Shown: positions 1 to 8,081, numbered from the stretch's first letter. The stretch: 64,000 nucleotides of DNA from CAZTHM01 sp041946825 (GCA_041946825.1 JBHGBD010000025.1:1-64000); one strand, 5' to 3'. The notes: a model not told the origin generated them from the letters alone. Made by a program: numbers and translations.

Positions 1-215
1 GTGAACAACTGGCTCATGTCGATACCGGTGCCGCTGATTCCGTAATCGCGTGCCCAGGTACACAGCATCTCGCCCGAACCGCTGCCGAGGTCGAGCACAC
101 GGGTCCCCGGTTCCAAACGCAACGCCGCGCCGAGAGTGGCGAGCTTTTCTGGTGTGAATGGATTATGGATGCGATGAGCGCTTTCGGTAATGTTGAATAT
201 CCGTGGAATGTCCAC
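1..215 (-). CDS. SAM-dependent class I methyltransferase, N-terminal part, cut by window edge
   Basis: The minus strand reads an N-terminal fragment of a Rossmann-fold methyltransferase. Motif I is clear (VLDLGSGSGEML, about residues 41-52), followed by an acidic stretch GTGIDMS that fits the ribose-binding loop. I chose GTG at 215 because AAAGGAG lies at 230-224, eight bases upstream. The gene leaves the left edge after about 71 residues, so substrate specificity cannot be judged. The ribosome-binding site sits directly against the end of a transposase remnant, so an insertion sequence once landed just upstream of this gene. Confidence 0.8.
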   Translation of the reverse strand, partial: MDIPRIFNITESAHRIHNPFTPEKLATLGAALRLEPGTRVLDLGSGSGEMLCTWARDYGISGTGIDMSQLF

Positions 216-235
216 TGCAGAGACTCCTTTGTATG

Positions 236-790
236 GATGGCATTGCGCCTCGGTTCCGTCGCAAGATGCTCAAGGCGGGGATTCTGCGCTGGCCCAGGCA
301 TTGCCGGGAAAACAAGCTGATCTCGGTTTCGGCCTGATTCAGCCGACTCCCGTGCTTGGGCGTGTAATGGACGGTAAAGCGGTTCCAGATCGCACGGCCT
401 CGTTCCTCGCCGTAATCGCCGGTGAGAGACTTCCGGCAATGAATGTTCCGGTTATCCATCACCAGGTAAATCGTACGCGCCTCAGGATAGCGGTTCACGA
501 TCGTCTTCAGCGCCTGGGCAAATTCGGGCGCGGAGCGGTTAGGGGTGGGAGGGGTGAAGTGCCGCCCGGCTTGCGGTTCCACGGCGCAGAAGACATTGGC
601 GGTGCCGCTCCGCTTGCGCGGTCAGATGCACTATCTTGGCCACCGTCGGTGCGGTCCAGCCCTCTGACAACTGCTCCAAGGCGAGGGCCCGCAGGACCAC
701 GCGCACCTGCTGAACGCCAGCTCGCAAAAATTGCCGAAGCTGCTTCTGATCTTCGGTGGATACTTTCACCTCAAAGGGCCGTCGCGCCAT
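236..790 (-). pseudogene. IS630-family transposase remnant, internally deleted
   Basis: Two reading frames on the minus strand carry opposite ends of an IS630-type transposase. From 790 downward comes an N-terminal helix-turn-helix part (MARRPFEVKVSTEDQKQL, LRALALEQLSEGW). It stops matching near 625. A second frame from about 605 downward carries the C-terminal DDE region: AVEPQAGRHF, then YLVMDNRNIH with the second Asp, then HGSRLNQAE with the catalytic Glu, then FSRQCLGQRRIP. Roughly 150 residues of middle sequence, including the first catalytic Asp, are missing and the frame shifts at the junction. The extreme C-terminus is also lost at the methyltransferase boundary. It cannot encode an active transposase. 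Confidence 0.8.
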
Positions 791-971
791 GCCTCAGTGT
801 AGACCCGAAGATTTCCCAACAACAATACATTACAGAATCTATTCATGCGGTCAAAGATCTAGGGCCTCACTACGGATGACCTTTTCTTTTTGAGGGTGAG
901 TGCTGACCCACTTGTCAATCGCTCTCAGGCGGTTGATAATCGCGGCTCACACCTGAATGGGGGAAGCAGTT

Positions 972-2720
972 ATGAAACGTCAATCGATTCTGGCCGGCAT
1001 TGCCGTGCTCTGCCTTGCCATCGGGTCAGCTGCAGCAGAGTCGTACGATATCACTATTGAGCGCGGGGTGGCGGCCAAGATGCGCGACGGCGTGGTGCTG
1101 CGCGCCGATATATATCGCCCCAAAGCGGAGGGGAAGTTCCCCGTGCTCCTGCAGCGCACACCCTACGACCGGCGTGGCGGCGTGGATTTCGGTCTGCGCG
1201 CGGCTGCGCGCGGTTACGTGGTGATCTTCCAGGACGTGCGCGGGCGATATGCCTCGGAAGGGGAGTGGTATACCTTCAAGCACGAGTCGGCCGATGGCTA
1301 CGACACCATTGAGTGGGCTGCAGGGCTGCCCTACTCCAATGGCAAGGTCGGCATGTTCGGCGGATCGTATGTCGGCGCCACACAGATGCTTGCCGCCATC
1401 GCCACGCCACCACATCTGGCCGGAATCTTCCCGGTCGTCACCGCCTCGAACTACCACGAGAATTGGACCTATCAGGGCGGGGCGTTCGAGCAATGGTTCA
1501 ACGAGTCCTGGACCTCAGGGCTTGCCCAGGATACCCACGACCGATACGTTCGCGAAAACTCCAATGCCTTGCGATGGGCGCGCGACCTACCTCTGGCGAA
1601 ATACACGCTCCTCGATCTGGGCGCCACCGACAGCCTGGCGCCGTACTTCGCCGACTGGCTCGCGCACCCCAGCTATGACGATTACTGGAAACAGTGGTCG
1701 ATTGAGGAACATTTCGACAAGATCACCGTGCCCGTTTACACCGTGGCCGCGTGGTACGACATTTTCCAAGGCGGCTCGCTGCGGAACTACCTGGGCGTCA
1801 AAGCTCGCGGAGGGAGCGAAGCCGCGCGCAATGGCCAGCGGCTGCTCGTGGTCATTGGAGGACACGCCGGCGGAGGACGAAAGATCGGCGAGGTCGATTT
1901 TGGCCTCGACGCGGAACTTAACCTCGATGAGGTCATGCTCCGCTGGTACGACCACCTGTTGAAAGGGACCTCGAATGGCGCCGAGAGCGAGAAACCGGTC
2001 AAGATTTTTGTGATGGGATCAAACCGGTGGCGCGAGGAAACCGATTGGCCCCTGACACGCGCCGCCAAAACGCGCTATTTCCTCCACTCATCCGGCAAGG
2101 CCAACGCGCTTTCCGGTGATGGGGCCCTGACCAGTGCCGCGCCGCAGTCCGAACCCGCTGATCGTTTTGTTTACGACCCTGCGGACCCGGTGCCGACCAT
2201 CGGCGGGCCGCTCTGCTGCGATGCCCCGCATCTTGCTCCCGGCCCGCGCGACCAGCGCCCCGCAGAGGCGCGTCAGGACGTTTTGGTTTTTACCACGCCC
2301 GCTTTCAAGGAGGACTTTGAGGTCACCGGCCCTGTCAGTCTGGAACTCTATGGGAGTTCTTCGGCGGTCGACACGGACTTCACGGGGAAGCTCGTCGATG
2401 TCTGGCCCAATGGCTTCGCCCAGAATTTGACGGAAGGCATCCTGCGGATGCGCTATCGAAACTCCCGGGAAAAACCGGAATTCATGAATCCCGGCGAAGT
2501 ATACAAATTCACGATCGACCTGTGGGCGACCAGCAATGTCTTCAAGGCGGGACACAAACTGCGACTGGAAATCTCCAGCTCCAACTTTCCGCGCTTCGAC
2601 CGCAACTTGAACACCGGCGAGGCCGCGGCCTCTTCCAGTCGCATGGTCAAGGCGACGAATACGATCTACCACGACCGCGACCACCCGTCAGCGGTCATCG
2701 TTCCGGTGGTGCCGAGGTAA
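972..2720 (+). CDS. Secreted CocE/NonD-family hydrolase (peptidase S15 type)
   Basis: An exported alpha/beta hydrolase of the X-Pro dipeptidyl-peptidase, cocaine-esterase and acyl-transferase family; the actual substrate is unknown. The first 22 residues form a signal peptide ending AAAES. The nucleophile is Ser132 in GGSYVG. An Asp candidate lies in AAWYDIF and a His candidate in VIGGHAGG. The last 200 residues form the family's C-terminal jelly-roll (SLELYGSSSAVDTDF, FKAGHKLRLEISSSNFPR). The length (582 aa) is typical. I prefer ATG 972 to the in-frame ATG 957 because GGGGAAG lies 5 bases upstream and the signal peptide then starts with MKRQ. The gene is followed by a heptad-repeat hairpin. 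Confidence 0.9.
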   Translation: MKRQSILAGIAVLCLAIGSAAAESYDITIERGVAAKMRDGVVLRADIYRPKAEGKFPVLLQRTPYDRRGGVDFGLRAAARGYVVIFQDVRGRYASEGEWYTFKHESADGYDTIEWAAGLPYSNGKVGMFGGSYVGATQMLAAIATPPHLAGIFPVVTASNYHENWTYQGGAFEQWFNESWTSGLAQDTHDRYVRENSNALRWARDLPLAKYTLLDLGATDSLAPYFADWLAHPSYDDYWKQWSIEEHFDKITVPVYTVAAWYDIFQGGSLRNYLGVKARGGSEAARNGQRLLVVIGGHAGGGRKIGEVDFGLDAELNLDEVMLRWYDHLLKGTSNGAESEKPVKIFVMGSNRWREETDWPLTRAAKTRYFLHSSGKANALSGDGALTSAAPQSEPADRFVYDPADPVPTIGGPLCCDAPHLAPGPRDQRPAEARQDVLVFTTPAFKEDFEVTGPVSLELYGSSSAVDTDFTGKLVDVWPNGFAQNLTEGILRMRYRNSREKPEFMNPGEVYKFTIDLWATSNVFKAGHKLRLEISSSNFPRFDRNLNTGEAAASSSRMVKATNTIYHDRDHPSAVIVPVVPR

Positions 2721-2725
2721 GACAG

Positions 2726-2822
2726 ATGACGAACGACGAATTACGAATAACGAAACCGATCCGGACTTCGTCAACACTGGGATCACCGCTTTCGTCTTTT
2801 GTACTTCGTAATTCGTAATTAA
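2726..2822. repeat. Heptad-repeat inverted repeat (unit near ACGAATT)
   Basis: The left arm (2726-2754) and right arm (2790-2820) are each built from a degenerate 7-base unit. The core of the left arm (2739-2754) matches the reverse complement of 2805-2820 at 15 of 16 bases. It begins six bases after the hydrolase stop codon and could fold at the 3' end of that mRNA. No poly-U run follows, so it is not a textbook terminator. Similar elements with other unit sequences recur throughout the window. Confidence 0.7.
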
Positions 2823-2860
2823 TCACAGTCGCCTCTCGTTTCGCTTCCGGAGGTGAACCC

Positions 2861-3550
2861 GTGGCTACAACCATCCTCGCCATCGCCGCGCATCCCGGTG
2901 ATGCTTTCTTCACCATGGGAGCTGCCGTGGCGCAACACATCGCGAACGGAGGGCGCGGCGTGTTTCTGAGCCTCTCGCTGGGCGAACGCGGCCACAAGAC
3001 GATCCCCTCCAAAGAATACGGCGCGATGCAGCGCGCGGCGAGCGAGAAGGCCGCGAAGATCCTGGGCGCCGAGACGGCCTTCCTCGACTATCCTGACGCC
3101 GAGATCCCCCTGAGCGACGAAGCGAGCTTTGCGGTTTGCGACAGCATTCGGAAGTTCAAGCCCGCGATCGTCGTGACCCACTGGAGGGGAAGCTGGCATA
3201 AGGACCATCAGAACTGCCACGCGATCGTCCGTGACGCGGTTTTCTATGCAGGGCTCTCGGCCATCAGCCGCCTGGAGCCCGCTCATGCTGTCGGAAAGGT
3301 TCTCTACGCCGAAAATTGGGAGGACATCGCGAATTTTCAGCCGGATACTTTTCTCGACATCAGTGGCGTTTACGAGCGCTGGGTGGAAGCGTGCGAGGCG
3401 TTTCCCATGTGGCGTGGCGAGACGGGATTTCGCTATAACGATTACTACCGAAGCCTGGCCGTCATGCGCGGCTGCCTGAGCGGGTTTCAGCACGCAGTTG
3501 CGCTGATGTCGGATCCGGAGGAGCGGTCGCAGAGAGTGCGGTCGCTGTAG
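2861..3550 (+). CDS. PIG-L family deacetylase-like protein with variant HPGD motif
   Basis: A 229-aa Rossmann-like LmbE/PIG-L protein; relatives are zinc-dependent N-deacetylases acting on GlcNAc-type or other N-acyl substrates. The usual AHPDD motif reads AHPGD (His11, Gly13, Asp14). The metal-binding His and last Asp are kept, but the position of the general-base Asp is Gly. The second metal motif HKDH is present at 113-116. GTG 2861 is the start because GGAGGTG lies five bases upstream. It probably has its own transcript, with a repeat hairpin separating it from the hydrolase. Either a divergent subfamily or an altered activity is possible. Confidence 0.85.
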   Translation: MATTILAIAAHPGDAFFTMGAAVAQHIANGGRGVFLSLSLGERGHKTIPSKEYGAMQRAASEKAAKILGAETAFLDYPDAEIPLSDEASFAVCDSIRKFKPAIVVTHWRGSWHKDHQNCHAIVRDAVFYAGLSAISRLEPAHAVGKVLYAENWEDIANFQPDTFLDISGVYERWVEACEAFPMWRGETGFRYNDYYRSLAVMRGCLSGFQHAVALMSDPEERSQRVRSL

Positions 3551-3571
3551 GACACATTTCTTCTGTCGCCC

Positions 3572-4417
3572 TCACCGCGCGCCGATTACCGGCGCCTGCA
3601 GCGCGAGAACGACCTGAATTTCGCGATCCCACACTGGCCACTCGTGCTTGCCTGGAAATTCGCGGTATTCGTAAGGCACCTTCAGGTCGGAAAGCAGTTT
3701 CACAAATTCGCGGTTCTCATCGAGAAGAAAATCCCCCGAGCCAATTGAGATGTAGATCTGCGGGCGCAATTCGGCGGGAAGCTTCTTGATGAGCTCGAAG
3801 GGGTCTTCCGCAGCGCGACCGGGGTTTTCCCGCGGCCCGTACACACCTTCGATGAGCTTCTGAAATACAGGATCATCAATCGGCCGGTGAGTCCATCGCG
3901 CCGCGCCAAAGGCGGCGCTGAGGCTGGCCACAGCCGAGAACATCTGCGGATACTTCAGGCCCAGCTTCATCGCGCCATAACCACCCATCGAAAGTCCGGC
4001 GATCGCGCGTCCCGGGCGCGAGGCAACCGTGCGATAGTGGCTGTCCACGTAGGGAATCAGATCGAGGATGATGGAGTCTTCCCAGGCGAGATTCTTGTCG
4101 GAGTAGCTGTTGGTATAGAAACCGTTGTCGCCTTCCGGCATGACAACGATTTCACGGTATCCGCGCGCGTATTGCGTGATGCCGCTGTAACTTACCCACG
4201 CCGGATAGTGGTCCGTGTAGCCGTGAAGCAAATAGAGCACCGGATAACGTTTCGTGGATGAAGTGTAATCGCGCGGAAGAATGATGTTGAAGCCCACCGT
4301 CATCCCGCCCAGATGCGGCGCGGCCACCTCGACCGTGTCGTAGTCTCTCGCCTGAGCGGAGGCACTCAGCGCGATTACAGCGAGAGCCACTTTCATTGAT
4401 GCAGGCAGAACTTTCAT
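3572..4417 (-). CDS. Secreted esterase of the esterase D / putative esterase family
   Basis: A 281-aa alpha/beta hydrolase with an N-terminal signal peptide ending near SASAQA, so probably periplasmic. The nucleophile is Ser143 in GLSMGGYGA, with an oxyanion-hole segment LHGYTDHY, an acidic residue in GSGDFLLDE and the catalytic His in GKHEWPVW. It resembles S-formylglutathione hydrolase and feruloyl/acetyl-xylan esterases; the substrate cannot be fixed. A longer in-frame start exists at 4537, but ATG 4417 gives the signal peptide its proper position and has AGGA six bases upstream. The gene converges on the PIG-L gene. Confidence 0.88.
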   Translation of the reverse strand: MKVLPASMKVALAVIALSASAQARDYDTVEVAAPHLGGMTVGFNIILPRDYTSSTKRYPVLYLLHGYTDHYPAWVSYSGITQYARGYREIVVMPEGDNGFYTNSYSDKNLAWEDSIILDLIPYVDSHYRTVASRPGRAIAGLSMGGYGAMKLGLKYPQMFSAVASLSAAFGAARWTHRPIDDPVFQKLIEGVYGPRENPGRAAEDPFELIKKLPAELRPQIYISIGSGDFLLDENREFVKLLSDLKVPYEYREFPGKHEWPVWDREIQVVLALQAPVIGAR

Positions 4418-4551
4418 GGCCCATCCTGGGAGCGAAAATGTGGAAGCCGATTGTAGTCGAGTCCTTGTGGTCCCTACAACCATGCGATTCACGTTTCTAG
4501 GAGATGCGCGATCTGACGAGGCTGCGCCCAATAACATTGGTCACTTCCATC

Positions 4552-4614
4552 GTTTCCACAGTATGTTTCCACACATAACCCAGTTGTTTCCACAGACTTG
4601 TCGAGTTTTCCACA
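4552..4614 (+). promoter_or_regulatory. Cluster of four DnaA-box-like TTTCCACA motifs
   Basis: Three copies of GTTTCCACA (4552-4560, 4565-4573, 4586-4594) and one TTTTCCACA (4606-4614) lie in the same orientation within 63 bp, in the gap between the divergent esterase gene and a small Cys-rich protein gene. TTTTCCACA fits the relaxed DnaA-box consensus TTWTNCACA; the other three differ at one position. An AT-richer stretch follows. No dnaA, dnaN or parAB is nearby, so this is more likely a DnaA-titration or regulatory cluster, or another factor's site, than oriC. Confidence 0.4.
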
Positions 4615-4699
4615 CGAATTTCACAGATATTGGATGCTTTGATCACGCAACTTGAAGTCAATCCTGCATAATACGTTACATAAGAGAGGTCACCCTGTC

Positions 4700-4861
4700 G
4701 TGACGAAGAGAAAACCGAAAAAGCAGCCCGAAAAACCTGTGCCACCACCCCCGCAATGCAAGTGCAACTGCGCCCAATGCGATATTGGCGCTCATTGCGG
4801 TGACCATCGCAAGGAATGCTATTGGCCCAGATGGAGTGACTTGGCAGGCAAGAAGAACTAG
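4700..4861 (+). CDS. Small Cys-rich hypothetical protein (53 aa)
   Basis: Starting at GTG 4700 the product is a basic, proline-rich N-terminus (KRKPKKQPEKPVPPPP) followed by a compact cluster of six Cys (CKCNCAQC, then CGDHRKEC) and a short tail. The cysteine spacing suggests metal binding or a disulfide knob. A purine-rich GAGAGG lies about 11 bases upstream, a weak ribosome-binding site. CATAAT at 4667-4672 may be a -10 element. The gene converges on the next small protein with the two ends overlapping. Real coding is likely from the composition, but no function is recognised. Confidence 0.5.
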   Translation: MTKRKPKKQPEKPVPPPPQCKCNCAQCDIGAHCGDHRKECYWPRWSDLAGKKN

Positions 4862-5058
4862 GGATGTGTAGTTTGCGCCGAAGCGGAAGCCCCCACGCTG
4901 TTTTCCACTTTCTGCTTTTCGGCCCACTCCCTGAATAGCTTCTCGAATTCGGCTCGAGAATAGACTCCCTTTTGAATCAGGAGGCTGTTCATTGCGTAGA
5001 CGGTGGCTTTGAACCGCTCATCCCGGGAGAGCGTCTCAATCGCCTCTTGGAATGACAT
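4858..5058 (-). CDS. Small hypothetical protein (66 aa)
   Basis: A short, mostly helical acidic protein (MSFQEAIETLSRDERFK, then a predicted amphipathic helix YSRAEFEKLFREWAEKQK). I chose ATG 5058 over the upstream in-frame ATG 5115 because GAAGGGG stands six bases before it. There is no signal peptide or membrane segment. No family is recognised. It is transcribed divergently from the aldehyde dehydrogenase. Confidence 0.6.
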   Translation of the reverse strand: MSFQEAIETLSRDERFKATVYAMNSLLIQKGVYSRAEFEKLFREWAEKQKVENSVGASASAQTTHP

Positions 5059-5155
5059 ATCAACCCCTTCAAGAAGGTCTATCCGAAGACTACACTCTCG
5101 TCGCACTTTTTTCAATCTCGAATCGTGTTACGAGCAGCAGGCTGGCGCGGTCAGC

Positions 5156-5185
5156 TTGACACCCCCCAAACTCGCCGACCATAAT
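5156..5185 (+). promoter_or_regulatory. Sigma-70 type promoter for the aldehyde dehydrogenase gene
   Basis: TTGACA at 5156-5161 is followed after 18 bases by CATAAT at 5180-5185. Transcription would begin near 5192, leaving a leader of about 50 bases before ATG 5241. Confidence 0.6.
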
Positions 5186-5240
5186 GACTTCCCTCGCCGG
5201 ACCTGAAACTGCGTGGTGACCTGCACGATGGGGAGGAACT

Positions 5241-6698
5241 ATGCCGGAAGTTTTCCGCAATTATATTTCGGGCCAATGGGTCGAAGGCCAGTCCAGGAGG
5301 ACATTTCCCAACATCAATCCTGCCAATACCGACGAAGTGGTCGGGCTATTTCAATCTTCCAGCGCTGAGGACACTCTCGCGGCCTGCGAAGCCGCCGCCA
5401 AGGCGCAGCCCGCCTGGGCGGCGCTGCCCGCGCCGCGCCGCGGCGAGTACCTCTTCAAGGCCGCCGAGATTCTCGAGAGCCGCCTCGCCAAGCTCGGCGA
5501 AGACATGACGCGCGAAGAAGGCAAGACGCTCCCCGAAGCGAAAGCGGAGGTAAAACGCGCGATCAACATCTTCCGCTACTTTGGCGGCGAAGGCTCGCGC
5601 CAGTTTAGCTACCAAATTCCCTCCGAGCGCGAAAACGTCTTCTGCTACACGATGCGCAAACCGCTGGGGGTCGTGGCCCTGATCACGCCGTGGAATTTTC
5701 CCAGCGCCATTCCCGCCTGGAAAATGGCTCCAGCGCTCGTGGGCGGTAACACCGTAGTGATCAAACCCGCGTCGCTCGCCCCGCTTTCAGCGTATCGTCT
5801 GGTCGAGGCGTTGCACGAAGCGGGAATTCCCGCCGGCGCGATCAACTACATTACGGGCCCGGGCGGCGCGGTCGGCAATACGCTCGTCGATTTCCCCGCC
5901 GTGCGCGCCGTGTCCTTCACGGGCTCGTGCGAGGTGGGCAACAAACTGTACGATCGCGTCGTGAAACGCAAGGTGCGTGTGCAGCTCGAAATGGGTGGCA
6001 AGAATCCAACGATCGTACTCAAAGATTCAGACCTTAATTACGCTGCCGACGTGCTGGTGAACGGCGCGTTTTTCTCGACGGGCCAGAAGTGTACCGCGTG
6101 CAGCCGCGCCATCATCGAGAAGGCCGTTTACGATCAATTGGTCGAAATTCTGATCGCGAAGACGAAGAAGATGAAGGTGGGCAACGGCCTCGAACCCGGC
6201 ATTGACATGGGTCCCGCCGTTGACCAGAGCCAGCTCGAAACCGATTTGATGTACATCGACGTCGGGAAAAAAGAAGGCGCGAAGCTGCTGTACGGCGGCA
6301 ACCGCCTGACCGGCGGCATCTTCGACAAAGGATATTTCGTCGAGCCCACGCTTTTCGGTGACGTGAAAACCGAAATGCGCATCGCGCAGGAAGAAGTTTT
6401 CGGCCCCGTGCTGGCGCTGATGGTGGCTAACGATTTCGACGACGCCATGCGCCTCGCCAACAGCGCCCGATTCGGCCTTTCCGCCTCCATCGTGACGCGC
6501 GACGTGATGCGCATTCATCAGTACATCAATCGCATCGACGCGGGGCTGATTACCGTGAACCTGCCGACCGCGGGAGTGGAATATCAACTGCCCTTCGGCG
6601 GAACGAAGGAATCCAGCTTCGGCATGCGCGAGCAGGGCCCGCTGGCGCTGGATTTCTATACCGAGACACGAACGGTCTATCTGAAGTACACGCAGTAG
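5241..6698 (+). CDS. NAD(P)-dependent aldehyde dehydrogenase, alpha-ketoglutaric semialdehyde dehydrogenase type
   Basis: A 485-aa cytoplasmic ALDH-superfamily enzyme oxidising an aldehyde to its acid. The cofactor motif PWNFPSAIPAWKMAPAL, catalytic Glu250 in LEMGGKNP and nucleophile Cys284 in GQKCTA are all present, as is the C-terminal PFGGTKESS. Length and overall pattern are closest to alpha-ketoglutaric semialdehyde dehydrogenases of oxidative pentose and glucarate catabolism. That would fit the pentonate-type dehydratase at 46.8 kb and the DHDPS-like enzyme at 52.9 kb, but it is not linked to them. GGGGAGG precedes ATG 5241. Substrate is inferred from resemblance only. Confidence 0.9.
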   Translation: MPEVFRNYISGQWVEGQSRRTFPNINPANTDEVVGLFQSSSAEDTLAACEAAAKAQPAWAALPAPRRGEYLFKAAEILESRLAKLGEDMTREEGKTLPEAKAEVKRAINIFRYFGGEGSRQFSYQIPSERENVFCYTMRKPLGVVALITPWNFPSAIPAWKMAPALVGGNTVVIKPASLAPLSAYRLVEALHEAGIPAGAINYITGPGGAVGNTLVDFPAVRAVSFTGSCEVGNKLYDRVVKRKVRVQLEMGGKNPTIVLKDSDLNYAADVLVNGAFFSTGQKCTACSRAIIEKAVYDQLVEILIAKTKKMKVGNGLEPGIDMGPAVDQSQLETDLMYIDVGKKEGAKLLYGGNRLTGGIFDKGYFVEPTLFGDVKTEMRIAQEEVFGPVLALMVANDFDDAMRLANSARFGLSASIVTRDVMRIHQYINRIDAGLITVNLPTAGVEYQLPFGGTKESSFGMREQGPLALDFYTETRTVYLKYTQ

Positions 6699-6700
6699 GG

Positions 6701-6730
6701 CAGGAGTCAGGAGTCAGAAGTCAGAAGCAA
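6701..6730. repeat. Single-arm heptad tract (unit AGGAGTC)
   Basis: Directly after the aldehyde dehydrogenase stop codon, four near-copies of a 7-base unit (AGGAGTC to AGAAGTC) stand in tandem. The period matches the inverted-repeat elements elsewhere in the window, but no clear second arm was found. Confidence 0.5.
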
Positions 6731-6798
6731 CAAGGAGGGCCCAACACTGCGTGATAACAGCCCTCTCCCTCGGGGGGTGGTCCGACAAGCGACGAGTG

Positions 6799-6906
6799 AT
6801 GGAAATGGCGATTGAGCTCACTCCGAAGAAACGCCTTCTGCTAACGACGATTGTCTCTATTATCGTCTTCGCTGTGGGTGTGGCTTACGTGGCCTGCCCG
6901 CGTTGA
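6799..6906 (+). CDS. Possible tiny single-span membrane protein (35 aa)
   Basis: ATG 6799 opens a 35-codon frame: a charged head (MEMAIELTPKKR) followed by a clean hydrophobic helix (LLLTTIVSIIVFAVGVAYVA) and the tail CPR. The topology is that of many small bacterial membrane proteins. No good ribosome-binding site precedes it. It fills part of the 311-base gap between the aldehyde dehydrogenase and the U32-like gene. Confidence 0.3.
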   Translation: MEMAIELTPKKRLLLTTIVSIIVFAVGVAYVACPR

Positions 6907-6937
6907 TGTAGCTTTGATGGCGGCGACCACAGATCGC

Positions 6938-6989
6938 CTCTACAGTAGAGGCGGCTTTAGGCCGCCATCTGTGGCGGGGTAAACCCGCC
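6938..6989. repeat. REP-like pair of GC hairpins
   Basis: Two adjacent stem-loops: GGCGGC (6950-6955) with GCCGCC (6961-6966) around a 5-base loop TTTAG, and GGCGGG (6973-6978) with CCCGCC (6984-6989) around GTAAA. The arrangement of two near-identical palindromes resembles REP/BIME elements. It lies 20 bases before the next start codon. Confidence 0.55.
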
Positions 6990-7009
6990 GCTACCAAGTG
7001 GAGTCCAAG

Positions 7010-7939
7010 ATGAAGAAGACTCAACAATTTCTATCGAAGCTGGACCTGCCGAGCGAAGACAATCACGCGCTCAAGCCGAGTGGGCGGCGGTTTCCCGACG
7101 GCGGGCACTGGCGGTTTGAGATTCCGAGCGTGGAAGGTCCACGTGTGTTTCGCGAAGTTTTGGCGGCGGCGAAAGAGCTTCAGGTTCCCGTCCATCGCGT
7201 CAGCGAGGGCAGCGGGATTATGCTGCTCACGCGGAAAGAGATTTCCGAGATGGCGCGCATCGGCGCCGATCATCGCATCGAGGTCTGTCTCTTCGTCGGT
7301 CCGCGCGCCACATTCGAGACCGGGGCGCAAACGGCTTCGACCGCGGGCAAGGTCATCGGCCTCCAACATCGCGGTGCCGACCAGTTGGTTTACGCCATCG
7401 AAGACGTAAAGCGCGCGTGCGAGCTCGGCATCCGCAGCGTGCTGCCCGCCGATCTCGGCCTGATCTGGGTTTTGAACGAGATGAAGAGGAAAGGCGAGCT
7501 GCCGAAAAACCTGGTCATCAAAAGCTCCGTTACGCTCCCTGCCGCCAATCCCGCCACCGCCAAACTGTTCGAGCGCGCGGGCGTGAACACCATGAACATT
7601 CCCACCGACCTGACCCCGGCACAAGTTGGCGCGCTCCGCCAGGCGGTCGAGATTCCCATCGACCTCTACATCGAAGTCCCCGACAACTTCGGTGGATTTG
7701 TGCGTTACTACGAGATGATGAATTTGATTCGAGTTGCCGCACCGATCTATTTGAAATTCGGCCTGCGCAATGCCCCCGACATTTATCCCTGCGGCCGGCA
7801 CATCGAGGACCTGGCGGTGAAGATGGGCCAGGAGCGCGTGCATCGCGCCCGCTGCGCCGTCGAACTGCTCGAGCAATACGCCCCCGAACTCAAGATGTCG
7901 CCCCTGGGGAGCAAGGACCTCGGCATCCCCGAGCCGTAA
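7010..7939 (+). CDS. U32-peptidase-like TIM-barrel protein of unknown function
   Basis: A 309-aa soluble protein whose alternating strand-helix pattern suggests a TIM barrel (VHRVSEGSGIMLLT, IEVCLFVGPRA, GIRSVLPADLGLIWVLNEM, PIDLYIEVPDNFGGFVRYYEM, PIYLKFGLRNAPDIYPCG). It recalls the collagenase-like U32 family, but I see no diagnostic motif and would not assign peptidase activity. ATG 7010 is preferred over GTG 6998 because GGAG lies seven bases before it. It stands alone behind a REP-like hairpin pair. Confidence 0.7.
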   Translation: MKKTQQFLSKLDLPSEDNHALKPSGRRFPDGGHWRFEIPSVEGPRVFREVLAAAKELQVPVHRVSEGSGIMLLTRKEISEMARIGADHRIEVCLFVGPRATFETGAQTASTAGKVIGLQHRGADQLVYAIEDVKRACELGIRSVLPADLGLIWVLNEMKRKGELPKNLVIKSSVTLPAANPATAKLFERAGVNTMNIPTDLTPAQVGALRQAVEIPIDLYIEVPDNFGGFVRYYEMMNLIRVAAPIYLKFGLRNAPDIYPCGRHIEDLAVKMGQERVHRARCAVELLEQYAPELKMSPLGSKDLGIPEP

Positions 7940-8081
7940 TCGCGTTGTGCGCTCTTGGCGGTGGATATTGTCGCCCTACAGGTCGAATCTTTGGCCGCAA
8001 TAATCCCTGTTAACATCTTGCTCCCCTCAGTCGTCCCAAAAGCGAGGAGAACTGCGTGTAGCATTGGTGTGAGGATCGGGA

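Noticed and set aside
190..879. A 229-residue plus-strand frame over the transposase remnant
   Set aside because: It reads antisense to recognisable IS630 sequence on the minus strand.
3572..4537. A longer esterase starting at 4537
   Set aside because: The extra 40 residues lack signal character and would overlap the DnaA-like region side; ATG 4417 places a normal signal peptide at the N-terminus.
4552..4614. Chromosomal origin of replication
   Set aside because: Only one motif fits the DnaA-box consensus and no dnaA, dnaN, gyrB, rpmH or parAB lies near.
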